Positions 1 to 6,784 of a DNA stretch of 64,000 nt are shown piece by piece. This DNA is from DASZHJ01 sp035604335. GTDB lineage: Bacteria > Pseudomonadota > Alphaproteobacteria > ATCC43930 > CGMCC-115725. The notes beneath the pieces are model-generated. The model saw only the letters and a list, made by a program, of their open reading frames with translations. It made no database searches and was not told where the DNA came from. The stretch is from the NCBI GenBank assembly GCA_035604335.1, contig DATNIT010000133.1, positions 1 to 64,000 of the forward strand. The letters run 5' to 3'. The position numbers and the translations under genes are program-made. Within the stretch, counting starts at the first letter, position 1, and each line of letters begins with the position of its first letter.

Positions 1-1
1 G

Positions 2-1003
2 CTCGCGACCGCTAGTCACGGGGTGCGAGGTAAGCCGGTGCAATTCGATGACCCCTTGGTCTTGGCTGGCGTTTTGGGTGTTATCGACGAAGGTGCAGTC
101 GCCTTCGTAGTGAGCCAGATGCAGAGCTGCGGACTCGTGGCGGTGATGAGTACGGATACGGAGTTGCCAAAACTGGCGCTTACTGCGAAAGGATGGGAGC
201 TCTTGGCGGAGGTCGAGCCCGCAGCTATCACTGGCATCGACTCCGCTGAGCGGGTCGCACGTTGGGCTGTCATCCTGACTGCCCTTGAGGTAGAGACGCG
301 CGCCGTTCTCCGCCATATTCCCAGCTGGGAAGAGAAGGTTGTACGTGACACCGTATTTTACCGTGGTCGGTTCAAGGATTGGGATATCGCCGTTGCGGAA
401 GTAGGCGCTGGAAACCCTCGCGCCGCAGCCATCGCAGAGCGGGCCATCCAACATTTCAAGCCAGATGTGGCTCTATTCATTGGAATAGCGGGCGGCATTA
501 AGGACGTGACCATCGGTGATGTTGTCGTCGCGACTAAGGTCTACGGAGATGAATCGGGAAAAGAAGACGACTGCGGGTTCAGATTTAGGCCTGAAGTGCA
601 GAATACCGCGCATGCACTGGAACAGCGAGGCCGAGCTATCCGCCTGAGACCGCACTGGCAGGAACGACTAAGCTCCAGTGACGGGAATAGGAAGCCACGC
701 ATCTATGTTGGACCCATCGCGGCGGGTGAAAAGGTGATCGCGTCGTCGCAGGCACGAATCGCGCAACTCCTGCGGAAGCACTATAGCGATGCGCTGGCCG
801 TCGAGATGGAAGGACGTGGCTTCCTCGAAGGAGTGCACATCAACGTCCCGGTGCAGGGCTGCGTGATCCGTGGGATTTCCGATTTGCTCGAAGGCAAGGC
901 TGACGCAGATGCCGCCGGAACGCAGGAAGTTGCGGCCGATGCCGCCAGCGCCGTCGCTTTCGAGATGCTTGCGACCTTGCCCAAGGAAAATGCCGAGCAA
1001 TGA
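2..1003 (+). CDS. Nucleoside phosphorylase-fold protein (PNP/MTAN superfamily), 5' end outside window
   Basis: The reading frame is open to the left edge and no ribosome-binding site precedes the first in-window GTG (position 23), so the N-terminus probably lies outside. Numbering from that GTG, residues 1-75 look like a winged-helix segment (LALTAKGWELL), and residues 80-320 form a PNP_UDP_1 domain. It shows a GIAGG phosphate/ribose loop near 154, the EMEG ribose-binding motif at 261-264 and the SD motif whose Asp287 is the usual catalytic acid. Known family members cleave or phosphorolyse N-glycosidic bonds of nucleosides. This version, with an extra N-terminal module, resembles phosphorylase domains of multidomain effector or NLR-like proteins more than housekeeping MTA/SAH nucleosidase. 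Base composition is visibly less G+C-rich than neighbours, suggesting acquisition. Substrate unknown. Confidence 0.75.
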   Translation, partial: LATASHGVRGKPVQFDDPLVLAGVLGVIDEGAVAFVVSQMQSCGLVAVMSTDTELPKLALTAKGWELLAEVEPAAITGIDSAERVARWAVILTALEVETRAVLRHIPSWEEKVVRDTVFYRGRFKDWDIAVAEVGAGNPRAAAIAERAIQHFKPDVALFIGIAGGIKDVTIGDVVVATKVYGDESGKEDDCGFRFRPEVQNTAHALEQRGRAIRLRPHWQERLSSSDGNRKPRIYVGPIAAGEKVIASSQARIAQLLRKHYSDALAVEMEGRGFLEGVHINVPVQGCVIRGISDLLEGKADADAAGTQEVAADAASAVAFEMLATLPKENAEQ

Positions 1004-1058
1004 CCCGGTCAGACCCCGGTGCCTACCCTCCGGCGTCCGCCGCCCGAGCGTGTACGCC

Positions 1059-1403
1059 TCAGCGGCGGTCGCGGGGTGCGGTCGTCTGCGCTGGTCGATT
1101 TCGGATCGACTGTGGCGGTGAGGGAACCAATCCGTCTCCGCTCTTGTTCACTCTGAGCCGTCCGTTCTTCCGGACCTCGGCGATCGGGACGTGCAGGGCT
1201 TTCAGGCCGGCGACCGATTTGCCGAAATGCTCGGCATGCTTGCGCGCGCGCGTCTCCAGCTCCGATTTCGCAAGGCCGCTTTTCAGATGGAGCATCGTCG
1301 AGCCGTGGACGTGCACGACGCGGCCGTCTTTCGGGTCGAACAGGATGCACACCTGGCTCAGATCGTCGCTGATCGGCTTCCCTTGCAGATGTTGAGTCTT
1401 CAT
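1059..1403 (-). CDS. Hypothetical protein, 114 aa, second gene of a two-gene operon
   Basis: I do not recognise this family. The ATG at 1403 is preceded by a strong GAGGAGG ribosome-binding site, which is the main reason for calling it. The first 60 residues look folded (ILFDPKDGRVVHVHGS, a strand-turn-strand pattern, then a helical Lys/Glu-rich stretch), while the last 25 residues are Pro/Arg-rich and probably disordered. It lacks a signal peptide and membrane segments. It begins 14 bp after the stop of the other unknown gene (1418-1798), so the two are probably co-transcribed. Confidence 0.6.
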   Translation of the reverse strand: MKTQHLQGKPISDDLSQVCILFDPKDGRVVHVHGSTMLHLKSGLAKSELETRARKHAEHFGKSVAGLKALHVPIAEVRKNGRLRVNKSGDGLVPSPPQSIRNRPAQTTAPRDRR

Positions 1404-1417
1404 TGGCGCCTCCTCTC

Positions 1418-1798
1418 TCAGATCCAGATCTCCATGAGGATCCGGCCGTAACAGAAGTTGTCTCCCTCGATAAGCCAGCCGAACGTCACCGAATCCACGT
1501 TGTTGTCCCAAATGAGATCGACGATGCCGTCGACACCGGATTGGCCGACCGGGTGGTTGGTATCGCTGCCATCCGGGTTCCTGGTGCGGTAGGCCACGAT
1601 GCCGCCGCCGACCCAGCCGGTGCCGCCGCCGATATTCGACAAGAAAGCCAGCGACGCTCTCGCGTAGAGAGATTGGCTGACCGGGCCGAATTCTACGTCC
1701 CACGTCCAGCTCGTATCGCCGGGGGTCACGGGGTCGGGACTCTGACCGCCGCCCCATGCTTGCGGATCCGCACTTCCTGCATACCAAGGAGTCGACAT
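1418..1798 (-). CDS. Hypothetical Gly/Trp/Asp-rich protein, 126 aa
   Basis: Family not recognised. The frame is open further upstream, but the ATG at 1798 has a GGAGGAAC ribosome-binding site 7 nt away, and the residues upstream look like translated non-coding DNA. The protein starts MSTPWYAG, is rich in Gly, Trp and Asp, has few Lys and looks mostly beta-stranded (VDSVTFGWLIEG near the C-terminus). There is no signal peptide in this form. It leads the operon with 1059-1403. A small beta-sandwich or lectin-like fold is possible, but I see no diagnostic motif. Confidence 0.6.
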   Translation of the reverse strand: MSTPWYAGSADPQAWGGGQSPDPVTPGDTSWTWDVEFGPVSQSLYARASLAFLSNIGGGTGWVGGGIVAYRTRNPDGSDTNHPVGQSGVDGIVDLIWDNNVDSVTFGWLIEGDNFCYGRILMEIWI

Positions 1799-2065
1799 GG
1801 CGATGGTTCCTCCGCGGGCTTTTCGCGGCCCCGCTTCCGCGGACCTCGCTCCAGAGAAAGCGTGCCGTCGTGCGAAAGCATCCGTCCCGGTCACGGAGGC
1901 CGCAAGAAACATTACGGAAAATGCGAGAGAAAACGGCAGTAGGCGCCGCGAGCATCTTGCTTCGGCCCGAGGGGCAGAGTACGCACGCCGTCGCTTTCTA
2001 GTGTGGGCTATCGGCGATCCTGGATCTTGCTCTAGGCTTACGGACCGACACAGCGAGAGTTGGCG

Positions 2066-2497
2066 ATGGTTCATGCAACGACGCTCGTTGGGCTAACGGC
2101 GGCGCTCCTCTGCGCCGCTCCCGCGCCCATCGCCGCCGCGGCCGATGCCGCTCGTTTCGACGGCACCTGGGACGTCAGCCTGGCCTGCGAGCCGCACACG
2201 GTCGGGGTCAAGCCCTACACCTATGAGTTCTCCGCGCGGGTGACGGGCGGCGTTCTGCACGGGGAGCACGGCGCCAAGGGCGCACCGTCCTGGCTGGCGA
2301 TCGACGGGAAGATCCAGCCCGACGGCACCGCGCTGCTCTCGGCCAACGGTCTCACCAACAATCCCCAGTATTCTCTCCAGCACGTCCCGCCGAGCACGCC
2401 CTATGCCTATCGCATCGCCGCCCGCTTCGGAGGCACGCACGGCGCCGGCAGCCGGATCGAGAATCGCGACTGTCGGTACACCTTCGTCAAGCGCTGA
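2066..2497 (+). CDS. Secreted hypothetical protein, 143 aa
   Basis: The N-terminus is a clear Sec signal peptide (hydrophobic run then APAPIAAAADA, cleavage near residue 26). The mature part starts FDGTWDVSLACEP, the 'FDGTW' opening typical of small periplasmic proteins with a lipocalin-like beta-barrel or sandwich. The protein at 8858-9211 opens with a similar FDGTYTGG. Two mature cysteines (LACEP and NRDCRY) could form a disulfide. ATG 2066 is chosen over the in-frame TTG at 2060 because GAGAG lies at a suitable distance. No enzymatic motif is visible. The 267 bases upstream (1799-2065) hold no gene I can support. Confidence 0.7.
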   Translation: MVHATTLVGLTAALLCAAPAPIAAAADAARFDGTWDVSLACEPHTVGVKPYTYEFSARVTGGVLHGEHGAKGAPSWLAIDGKIQPDGTALLSANGLTNNPQYSLQHVPPSTPYAYRIAARFGGTHGAGSRIENRDCRYTFVKR

Positions 2498-2524
2498 GGC
2501 CGGGTCCGCCGCGGCGAGACGCCG

Positions 2525-2725
2525 TCAGAAAATCCGCCAGCCTTTTGATTTGTAACCCGCGGCGCAGTCCGTCGCGGGATGCCATTCGACCAGGTAGGAA
2601 ACTTCGGCGGTCTTGCAGTCGTGGAACTCGCCGGTCGCGGGGTTCCACATCGCGATGACCGGAGGCGTGGCGCACGCCGCCAGCAGCGACGTCGCGAGGG
2701 CGAGGAGCATCAAGCGCAGGGGCAT
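2525..2725 (-). CDS. Small lipoprotein, 66 aa
   Basis: ATG 2725 has GGAAGGA upstream. The first 18 residues form a lipoprotein signal peptide ending in the lipobox LLAAC, so Cys18 should be lipidated. The mature part is only 48 residues, with Trp and Cys (EFHDCKTAEV, ATDCAAGYKS) suggesting one disulfide. Its size and layout match the many tiny outer-membrane or periplasmic lipoproteins of alphaproteobacteria. Function unknown. It converges with the gene ending at 2497. Confidence 0.65.
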   Translation of the reverse strand: MPLRLMLLALATSLLAACATPPVIAMWNPATGEFHDCKTAEVSYLVEWHPATDCAAGYKSKGWRIF

Positions 2726-2882
2726 GGCGGATCGTCCTTCCGGGATGCGGCGGCGGAGTCTGGCGCGCGCATGAGAATTATCTACGCACGATATAGGCAC
2801 GGCCTTTCCCGGGCAAATCGGGCTCGCGCCGCCGGGATCCCCGGTATTGAAAGCCTCGGACGTTTCGGGCAAGGCTGTCGTC

Positions 2883-4040
2883 ATGCCCGCCACCCTCGAC
2901 GACCTCCGGCGCTTTGCCGTCGCGCGCAGCCTCGGGGCGCCCACCAGCCTGAAGCGCGCTCTCACCGCGCTCGGCTTCGTGCAAGCCGACCCGATCCGCG
3001 CGCCCGCGCGCGCCCAGGACCTGACGCTGCGCCACCGCGTCAAGGGTTACCGCGCGGGCGACCTCGAGCGCCGCTACGCGGGGCTCGGCGTCGAGGAGGA
3101 TTTCTTCGTGAACTACGGGTTCGTGACCTCGGCGCTGCAGGCGCTGATGCACCCGCGGCCCGCCACCACCGGCCGCAGGCCCTGGTCCGCCGCGCGCCGC
3201 CGCAAGGCCGAGGTCCTGCTGGCGTTCGTGCGGGAGCGCGGCGCCGTGCACCCGCGCGAGGTCGACGCGCAGTTCGACCACGGCCGGGTCACCAACTACT
3301 GGGGCGGCTCGTCGAGCGCCACCACGCACCTGCTCGACGCCATGCACTACCGTGGCCTGCTGCGCGTGGCGCGGCGCGAGGGCGGCATCCGCCTCTACGC
3401 GGCGCACCAGCATGGCGCGGCGCCCGCCGATCCCGCCGAGCGCCGCGCGCGCCTCGACCAACTGATCGACGTGGCCGTGCGTCTCTATGCGCCGCTCCCC
3501 GCCCGCAGCCTCTCGATCCTCGTGCGCGGGCTGCGCTCCGCGGTGCCGCAGTGGCGGCGTGAGCTCGGGGCCGCCCTGGCGCGCGCGAAGGAACGGCTCG
3601 CGCGGGCGCGGGTCGACGGCGTCGACTGGTATTGGCCCGCCGAGGAGGACGCGGCGCGTCCGGCGCTCGACGACGCCGTGCGGCTGCTCGCGCCCTTCGA
3701 TCCCATCGTGCGCGACCGCGACCGCTTCGAGCGGCTCTGGGGCTGGGTCTACCGCTTCGAGGCCTATACGCCCGCGCCCAAGCGCAAGCTCGGCTACTAC
3801 GCGCTGCCCCTGCTCTGGCGCGGCCGCGTGATCGGCTGGGGCAATCTCGCCGTGAAAAGCGGCGCGCTCGTGCCCGAGCTCGGCTACGTCGAGGGGGCGC
3901 CGCCCGGCGACGCCGCTTTCAAGCGCGAGCTCGAGGCGGAGCTCGCCCGCATGACGGAATTTCTGCGCCTCGGAGCCAGCGGGAGTGCCCTTTGCCGCGC
4001 GAGCCGCGTCGTCCGAATACGGCCCGGGCCGCTCCAATAG
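2883..4040 (+). CDS. YcaQ/AlkX-like winged-helix DNA glycosylase (HTH_42 family), 385 aa
   Basis: The sequence aligns with the YcaQ family: an N-terminal tandem winged-helix region, the conserved block VQADPIRAPARAQD (residues 33-46), and a C-terminal beta domain with the GRVIGWGNLAVKSG segment. In characterised members the catalytic motif is Q-hydrophobic-Q in AlkZ (azinomycin interstrand crosslinks) or Q-hydrophobic-D in AlkX/E. coli YcaQ (broader alkyl crosslinks). Here it reads Q34-A-D36, the AlkX type. Expected role: base excision of bulky N7-alkyl-purines or crosslinks. ATG 2883 is preferred over TTG 2847 because homology begins just after it. The gene stands alone with no toxin biosynthesis cluster nearby, so general alkylation protection is likelier than self-resistance. 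Confidence 0.85.
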   Translation: MPATLDDLRRFAVARSLGAPTSLKRALTALGFVQADPIRAPARAQDLTLRHRVKGYRAGDLERRYAGLGVEEDFFVNYGFVTSALQALMHPRPATTGRRPWSAARRRKAEVLLAFVRERGAVHPREVDAQFDHGRVTNYWGGSSSATTHLLDAMHYRGLLRVARREGGIRLYAAHQHGAAPADPAERRARLDQLIDVAVRLYAPLPARSLSILVRGLRSAVPQWRRELGAALARAKERLARARVDGVDWYWPAEEDAARPALDDAVRLLAPFDPIVRDRDRFERLWGWVYRFEAYTPAPKRKLGYYALPLLWRGRVIGWGNLAVKSGALVPELGYVEGAPPGDAAFKRELEAELARMTEFLRLGASGSALCRASRVVRIRPGPLQ

Positions 4041-4427
4041 CCTGTCTGCGCGGCAAAGGGTCTCCCACCCTGGGGCGGCGTGTCTTAAGAAACGAGAAAG
4101 CCCCGCCAACCCGGCAGGGCCTCCCCGTCATCCGCTCCGCCCAACGTCCCTTGCTCGTGCATCGACGCTATTCGGTGGCAGAGCGTGGACCGACCGTGGT
4201 TAAGAAATGATGAAGCGCGGGGAAATGCCCCCGCTGTAACCCACGTCACAGCCGCCGCCCGAGCGCCGGCCTATTCTGCCAGCGTCGCTCGAATTCCCTG
4301 GTACATTCTGGCTGACAGACTGAGCGACGAGGCCCTTCGGGGCCTCTTTTTTTGCGGCATTTCGTCCGTTCCATGGCTCGTCGGTTCGCGTTTCGATACA
4401 GCGCAAGAGAGTCTCCGCGTGCGCTCT
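4041..4427. other. Intergenic region with orphan hairpins
   Basis: No credible gene lies here. Near 4092-4118 is an imperfect GC hairpin (AGCCCcGCC / GGCaGGGCC). On the minus strand it is followed by a moderately T-rich stretch, so it may end leftward transcripts. The strong plus-strand terminator at 4329-4353 has no obvious gene directly upstream, which leaves room for a short transcript between about 4200 and 4350. Confidence 0.4.
4329..4353 (+). terminator. Rho-independent terminator without an adjacent gene
   Basis: A perfect 7-bp GC stem (GAGGCCC/GGGCCTC) is closed by a UUCG tetraloop and followed directly by seven T residues. It is 289 nt beyond the stop of the YcaQ-like gene, so it either ends a long 3' UTR or belongs to an unannotated small RNA. 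Confidence 0.85.
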
Positions 4428-4586
4428 CTGCCCCCATCGTCGTCATGACCGGGCTTGTCCCGGTCATCCACGTGTTTCTTGTCCGCGGAAGAACACGTGG
4501 ATGCGCGGAACAAGTCCGCGCATGACGACTTTATGGGGCGCTGAGGCTGAGATCGTACAACCTGATTCGCTCAACTGGACGGCCGC
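4428..4586 (+). repeat. Palindromic repeat element, copy A
   Basis: This is a 159-bp sequence nearly identical to 4981-5138 in the same orientation. Its core (4439-4529) has outer arms GTCGTC/GACGAC enclosing three hairpins: ATGACCGGG/CCCGGTCAT (4445-4467), CCACGTGTTTCTT pairing with GGAAGAACACGTGG (4468-4500) and ATGCGCGGA/TCCGCGCAT (4501-4523). The result is a cloverleaf-like cruciform. The copies also share a tail of about 55 bp. It lies just downstream of the GIY-YIG gene. Confidence 0.9.
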
Positions 4587-4601
4587 GGGACAAGCGCGGC
4601 T

Positions 4602-4886
4602 CTAAACGATCTGCTCGTAGAGATCGTCCCAGTGGGGATTGTGCGCGACGATGAGACGAATTTTCCAGGCACGCGGCCAGTGCTTCATGGTCTTCTCGCG
4701 CTGAATTGCCGTACTGATTTCCTCATGCCGTTCCACGAAGACCAAGCGCTTCAAGCCGTATCGTTTGGTGAAGCCCTCGACCAGTCCCTCGCGGTGCTCG
4801 AAGGCGCGTCGCGGAAGGTTGCTCGTCACGCCGAGATACAACGTGCCGTTCGGCCGGTTCGTCATGATGTAAACCCATCCGCCCAT
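4602..4886 (-). CDS. GIY-YIG nuclease superfamily protein, 94 aa
   Basis: This is a compact single-domain protein. The N-terminal strand carries the GIY half as VYIM, followed by LYLGVTSNL as the YIG half (residues about 5-26). Then come the conserved Arg of the first helix (PRRAFEHREG) and the C-terminal EKTMKHW and NPHWDDLYEQI blocks typical of the UvrC-like, stand-alone GIY-YIG family. Known superfamily members cut DNA at a single metal-assisted site; the biological role of these small alphaproteobacterial versions is unknown. ATG 4886 is chosen because homology starts there; upstream codons run into repeat copy B. The gene sits between two direct copies of a palindromic repeat. Confidence 0.85.
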   Translation of the reverse strand: MGGWVYIMTNRPNGTLYLGVTSNLPRRAFEHREGLVEGFTKRYGLKRLVFVERHEEISTAIQREKTMKHWPRAWKIRLIVAHNPHWDDLYEQIV

Positions 4887-4980
4887 GTCCGGCGTCGTGG
4901 CACGGACCTGCGTCGGTGGCAAGTACCCGAATGCCGGAAATGCCGCTGCCATTGCCGTCATGGCCAGACTTATCCGACGG

Positions 4981-5138
4981 CTGCCCCCATTGTCGTCATG
5001 GCCGTGCCTGTCACGGCCATCCACGTGTTTCTTTTGGCGCGGAAGAACACGTGGATGCGCGGGACAAGCCCGCGCATGACGACTTTAGAGGGTGCCGTGG
5101 CTGAGATCGTAACCTGATTCGCCGAACCGGACAGCCGC
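4981..5138 (+). repeat. Palindromic repeat element, copy B
   Basis: This is the second copy of the element at 4428-4586, same orientation, upstream of the GIY-YIG gene. The three hairpins of the core (4992-5083) are kept, but several paired bases differ from copy A on both arms: hairpin 1 is ATGGCCGTG/CACGGCCAT instead of ATGACCGGG/CCCGGTCAT, and hairpin 3 is GCGCGGG/CCCGCGC instead of GCGCGGA/TCCGCGC. These are compensatory changes, so the folded form rather than the primary sequence appears to be conserved. Confidence 0.9.
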
Positions 5139-5155
5139 TCGGCGCGCCGGCGATC

Positions 5156-5854
5156 TCACTTCAGCGCGACGAAGGCCGCGAAGTTGTGGTTGCGCCAGAA
5201 GCACTGCACGTTGTCGGGCGCGAATCCGACGCTGGCGAGAGAGCCGATGACCTGCGGCTCGGTCCAGAGCTTCATCTTCGAGCGCAGCGAGCGCTCCTTG
5301 GCGAGGATCTCGGCCTCGGTGAAGCTCCGGCGCTTGAAGTCGTAGTGGATGAAGGTGAGCATGTCGTTCAGCTTCGGCACTTTGCAGAAGACCTTCTCGG
5401 CGATGATCAAGGCGCCGCCGGGCAGCAGCGCCTGATAGATCTTGTCGAGGACCTTCTGGCGCTCGCCTTCCGGAATAAACTGCAGCGAGAAGATGCTGGT
5501 CACGAAGGAGCAGTTTCCGGGGATCGGATACGAGCGCACGTCGGCGAGCTGCAGCTCCATGTTGTCGGCCTGCGCGCCTTGCCAGAAGGAGCGGAAACTC
5601 GGCTCGACGTCGACCCCGATGTAGCGGGCCTCGGGGCAGCGTTCGTGGGTCTTGCTCCAGACCTCGCGAAGGAAGGAGCCCGTGGAGCAGCCGATGTCGA
5701 AGACGACCGTCCCGTTCTCGACGAAGTACTCGGAGAGCGCCGCGCAATCCGACAACAGGTCGGCATAGCCCCGGATGCTTTGCCGGATGTGCCGGTCGAA
5801 CCCGTCGGCGAAGCGCGCGAACGAGAAACCCAGCTCCTCGCCAGACCGGTCCAT
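5156..5854 (-). CDS. CmoA-like SAM-dependent methyltransferase-fold protein, 232 aa
   Basis: The sequence tracks E. coli CmoA along its length: an FDxxIxxSIxGY opening (FADGFDRHIRQSIRGY), SAM motif I as VFDIGCSTGSF, a FSLQFIPEGERQ block, LLPGGALIIAEK, and the CmoA-typical HYDFKRRSFTEAEI with KERSLRSKM. CmoA makes carboxy-S-adenosylmethionine from SAM and prephenate for cmo5U tRNA modification by CmoB. No CmoB is present here, so the same reaction is only inferred. ATG 5854 is chosen for its GAGAGGGGG ribosome-binding site; this gives 232 residues against about 247 in E. coli. An ordinary small-molecule methyltransferase cannot be excluded. Confidence 0.7.
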   Translation of the reverse strand: MDRSGEELGFSFARFADGFDRHIRQSIRGYADLLSDCAALSEYFVENGTVVFDIGCSTGSFLREVWSKTHERCPEARYIGVDVEPSFRSFWQGAQADNMELQLADVRSYPIPGNCSFVTSIFSLQFIPEGERQKVLDKIYQALLPGGALIIAEKVFCKVPKLNDMLTFIHYDFKRRSFTEAEILAKERSLRSKMKLWTEPQVIGSLASVGFAPDNVQCFWRNHNFAAFVALK

Positions 5855-5999
5855 GTCCCCCTCTCGCACGGGTCCGATATCCGGCCCCCCCCGCTCGCCA
5901 TCAATCCTCGGGGCAGGCGGCGCGGTCAAGCGCGGTATAGGATTGCATGTCGAGTAACGGCTGGATCCGGCCGAGCTCGGCGCGCGCCTTGCCGACTGG

Positions 6000-6470
6000 T
6001 TAGATCCACCGGCGGATACGGGACTTGTAGTCGAGATAGTCCTTGCCGAACTTGCGCTCGAGATAGGCTTCCTCGCGGGCGACCACGCCGTGGCGGAGCA
6101 CGAAATAGAGCGGCACCAGCATGACCAGGATCCAGAGGCTGTCGAAGCCGATGGCGAGACCGACCTGGCCCAGCATCATGCCGAGGTAGATCGGGTTGCG
6201 CGTGAAGCCGAAGGGCCCGTGCGCCACGATTGCCGTCGTGGGCTTGTAGGGCTCGACCCGCGTTCCCGCCTTGCGGAACGTGACCACCGCCCAGACCGCG
6301 AGGGCCACGCCGAGCATGACCACGCCGCCGCCGATCCACGCGTGCGGCAGCGCCGCCGGCACGAAGGCCAGGTGATAAATCCGATCGATGCCGAGCCCCG
6401 CCAGGAACGCCAGCGCCCACGCGATCGGCGGCGGTATCACCACATGGGCGTTGTCGGGTGCGTCGGTCAT
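6000..6470 (-). CDS. Isoprenylcysteine carboxyl methyltransferase-like (ICMT/PEMT) membrane protein, 156 aa
   Basis: There are three to four hydrophobic segments (about residues 14-32, 44-66 and 105-130), then the signature of the bacterial ICMT/PEMT group: THGPFGFTRNPIYLGM-type core (here HGPFGFTRNPIYLGMM) followed by EEAYLERKFGKDYLDYKSRIRRW at the C-terminus. This region binds SAM in the cytoplasmic leaflet. Bacterial members methylate small hydrophobic or lipid substrates; the real substrate is unknown. ATG 6470 marks the start of homology. It has no operon partner: the CmoA-like gene lies downstream on the same strand after 145 bp. Confidence 0.8.
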   Translation of the reverse strand: MTDAPDNAHVVIPPPIAWALAFLAGLGIDRIYHLAFVPAALPHAWIGGGVVMLGVALAVWAVVTFRKAGTRVEPYKPTTAIVAHGPFGFTRNPIYLGMMLGQVGLAIGFDSLWILVMLVPLYFVLRHGVVAREEAYLERKFGKDYLDYKSRIRRWI

Positions 6471-6519
6471 GGCTGTGGTCCTCCGCCTGTGCCGCTCGGC
6501 CATGACCATAGCGCAAAAT

Positions 6520-6560
6520 CCCTCTGCGCCCGCTTGCGGGGGAGAGGTAGGTGAGGTGGG
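6520..6560 (+). repeat. Single copy of REP-like palindromic repeat with tail
   Basis: A palindromic head (CTCTGCGCCCGC tt GCGGGGGAGAG) is followed by the directional tail GGTAGGTGAGGTGGG. Head and tail match the repeats at 34.5 and 37.4 kb. This is the only solitary copy in the window. It lies in the 314-bp spacer 6471-6784, which is otherwise AT-richer, contains a short direct repeat (AATAGTG(T)GAG near 6686 and 6702) and no gene. Confidence 0.75.
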
Positions 6561-6784
6561 TGTCGATGACGGGCGTAGAGCCGCTCCGCCGAGCTTGAAA
6601 AAAATCACCTGACGGCACGGCAGCGGATCGAAACCACAGAGAGGAGGCGTCGCCAAAAACTAAATTTTGCGAAACGAACCCAATAGTGTGAGCAAAATCA
6701 ATAGTGAGACCTTTGGCGAAGCCAATTTAGAGCCACCGAAAGCCAATTCTCGTCGCCCCGCCGGGTGGGCCTTCGTCCGCGCGT

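Noticed and set aside
4885..5117. Small plus-strand frames with peptides such as VIHVFLLARKNTWM
   Set aside because: These are translations of the palindromic repeat and recur as spurious proteins; no ribosome-binding site.
4428..5138. A CRISPR array or a tRNA-like gene at the cloverleaf repeats
   Set aside because: There are only two copies with a gene between them, no regular spacers and no cas genes. The fold lacks a T-loop, anticodon arm geometry and acceptor end, so it is not a tRNA.
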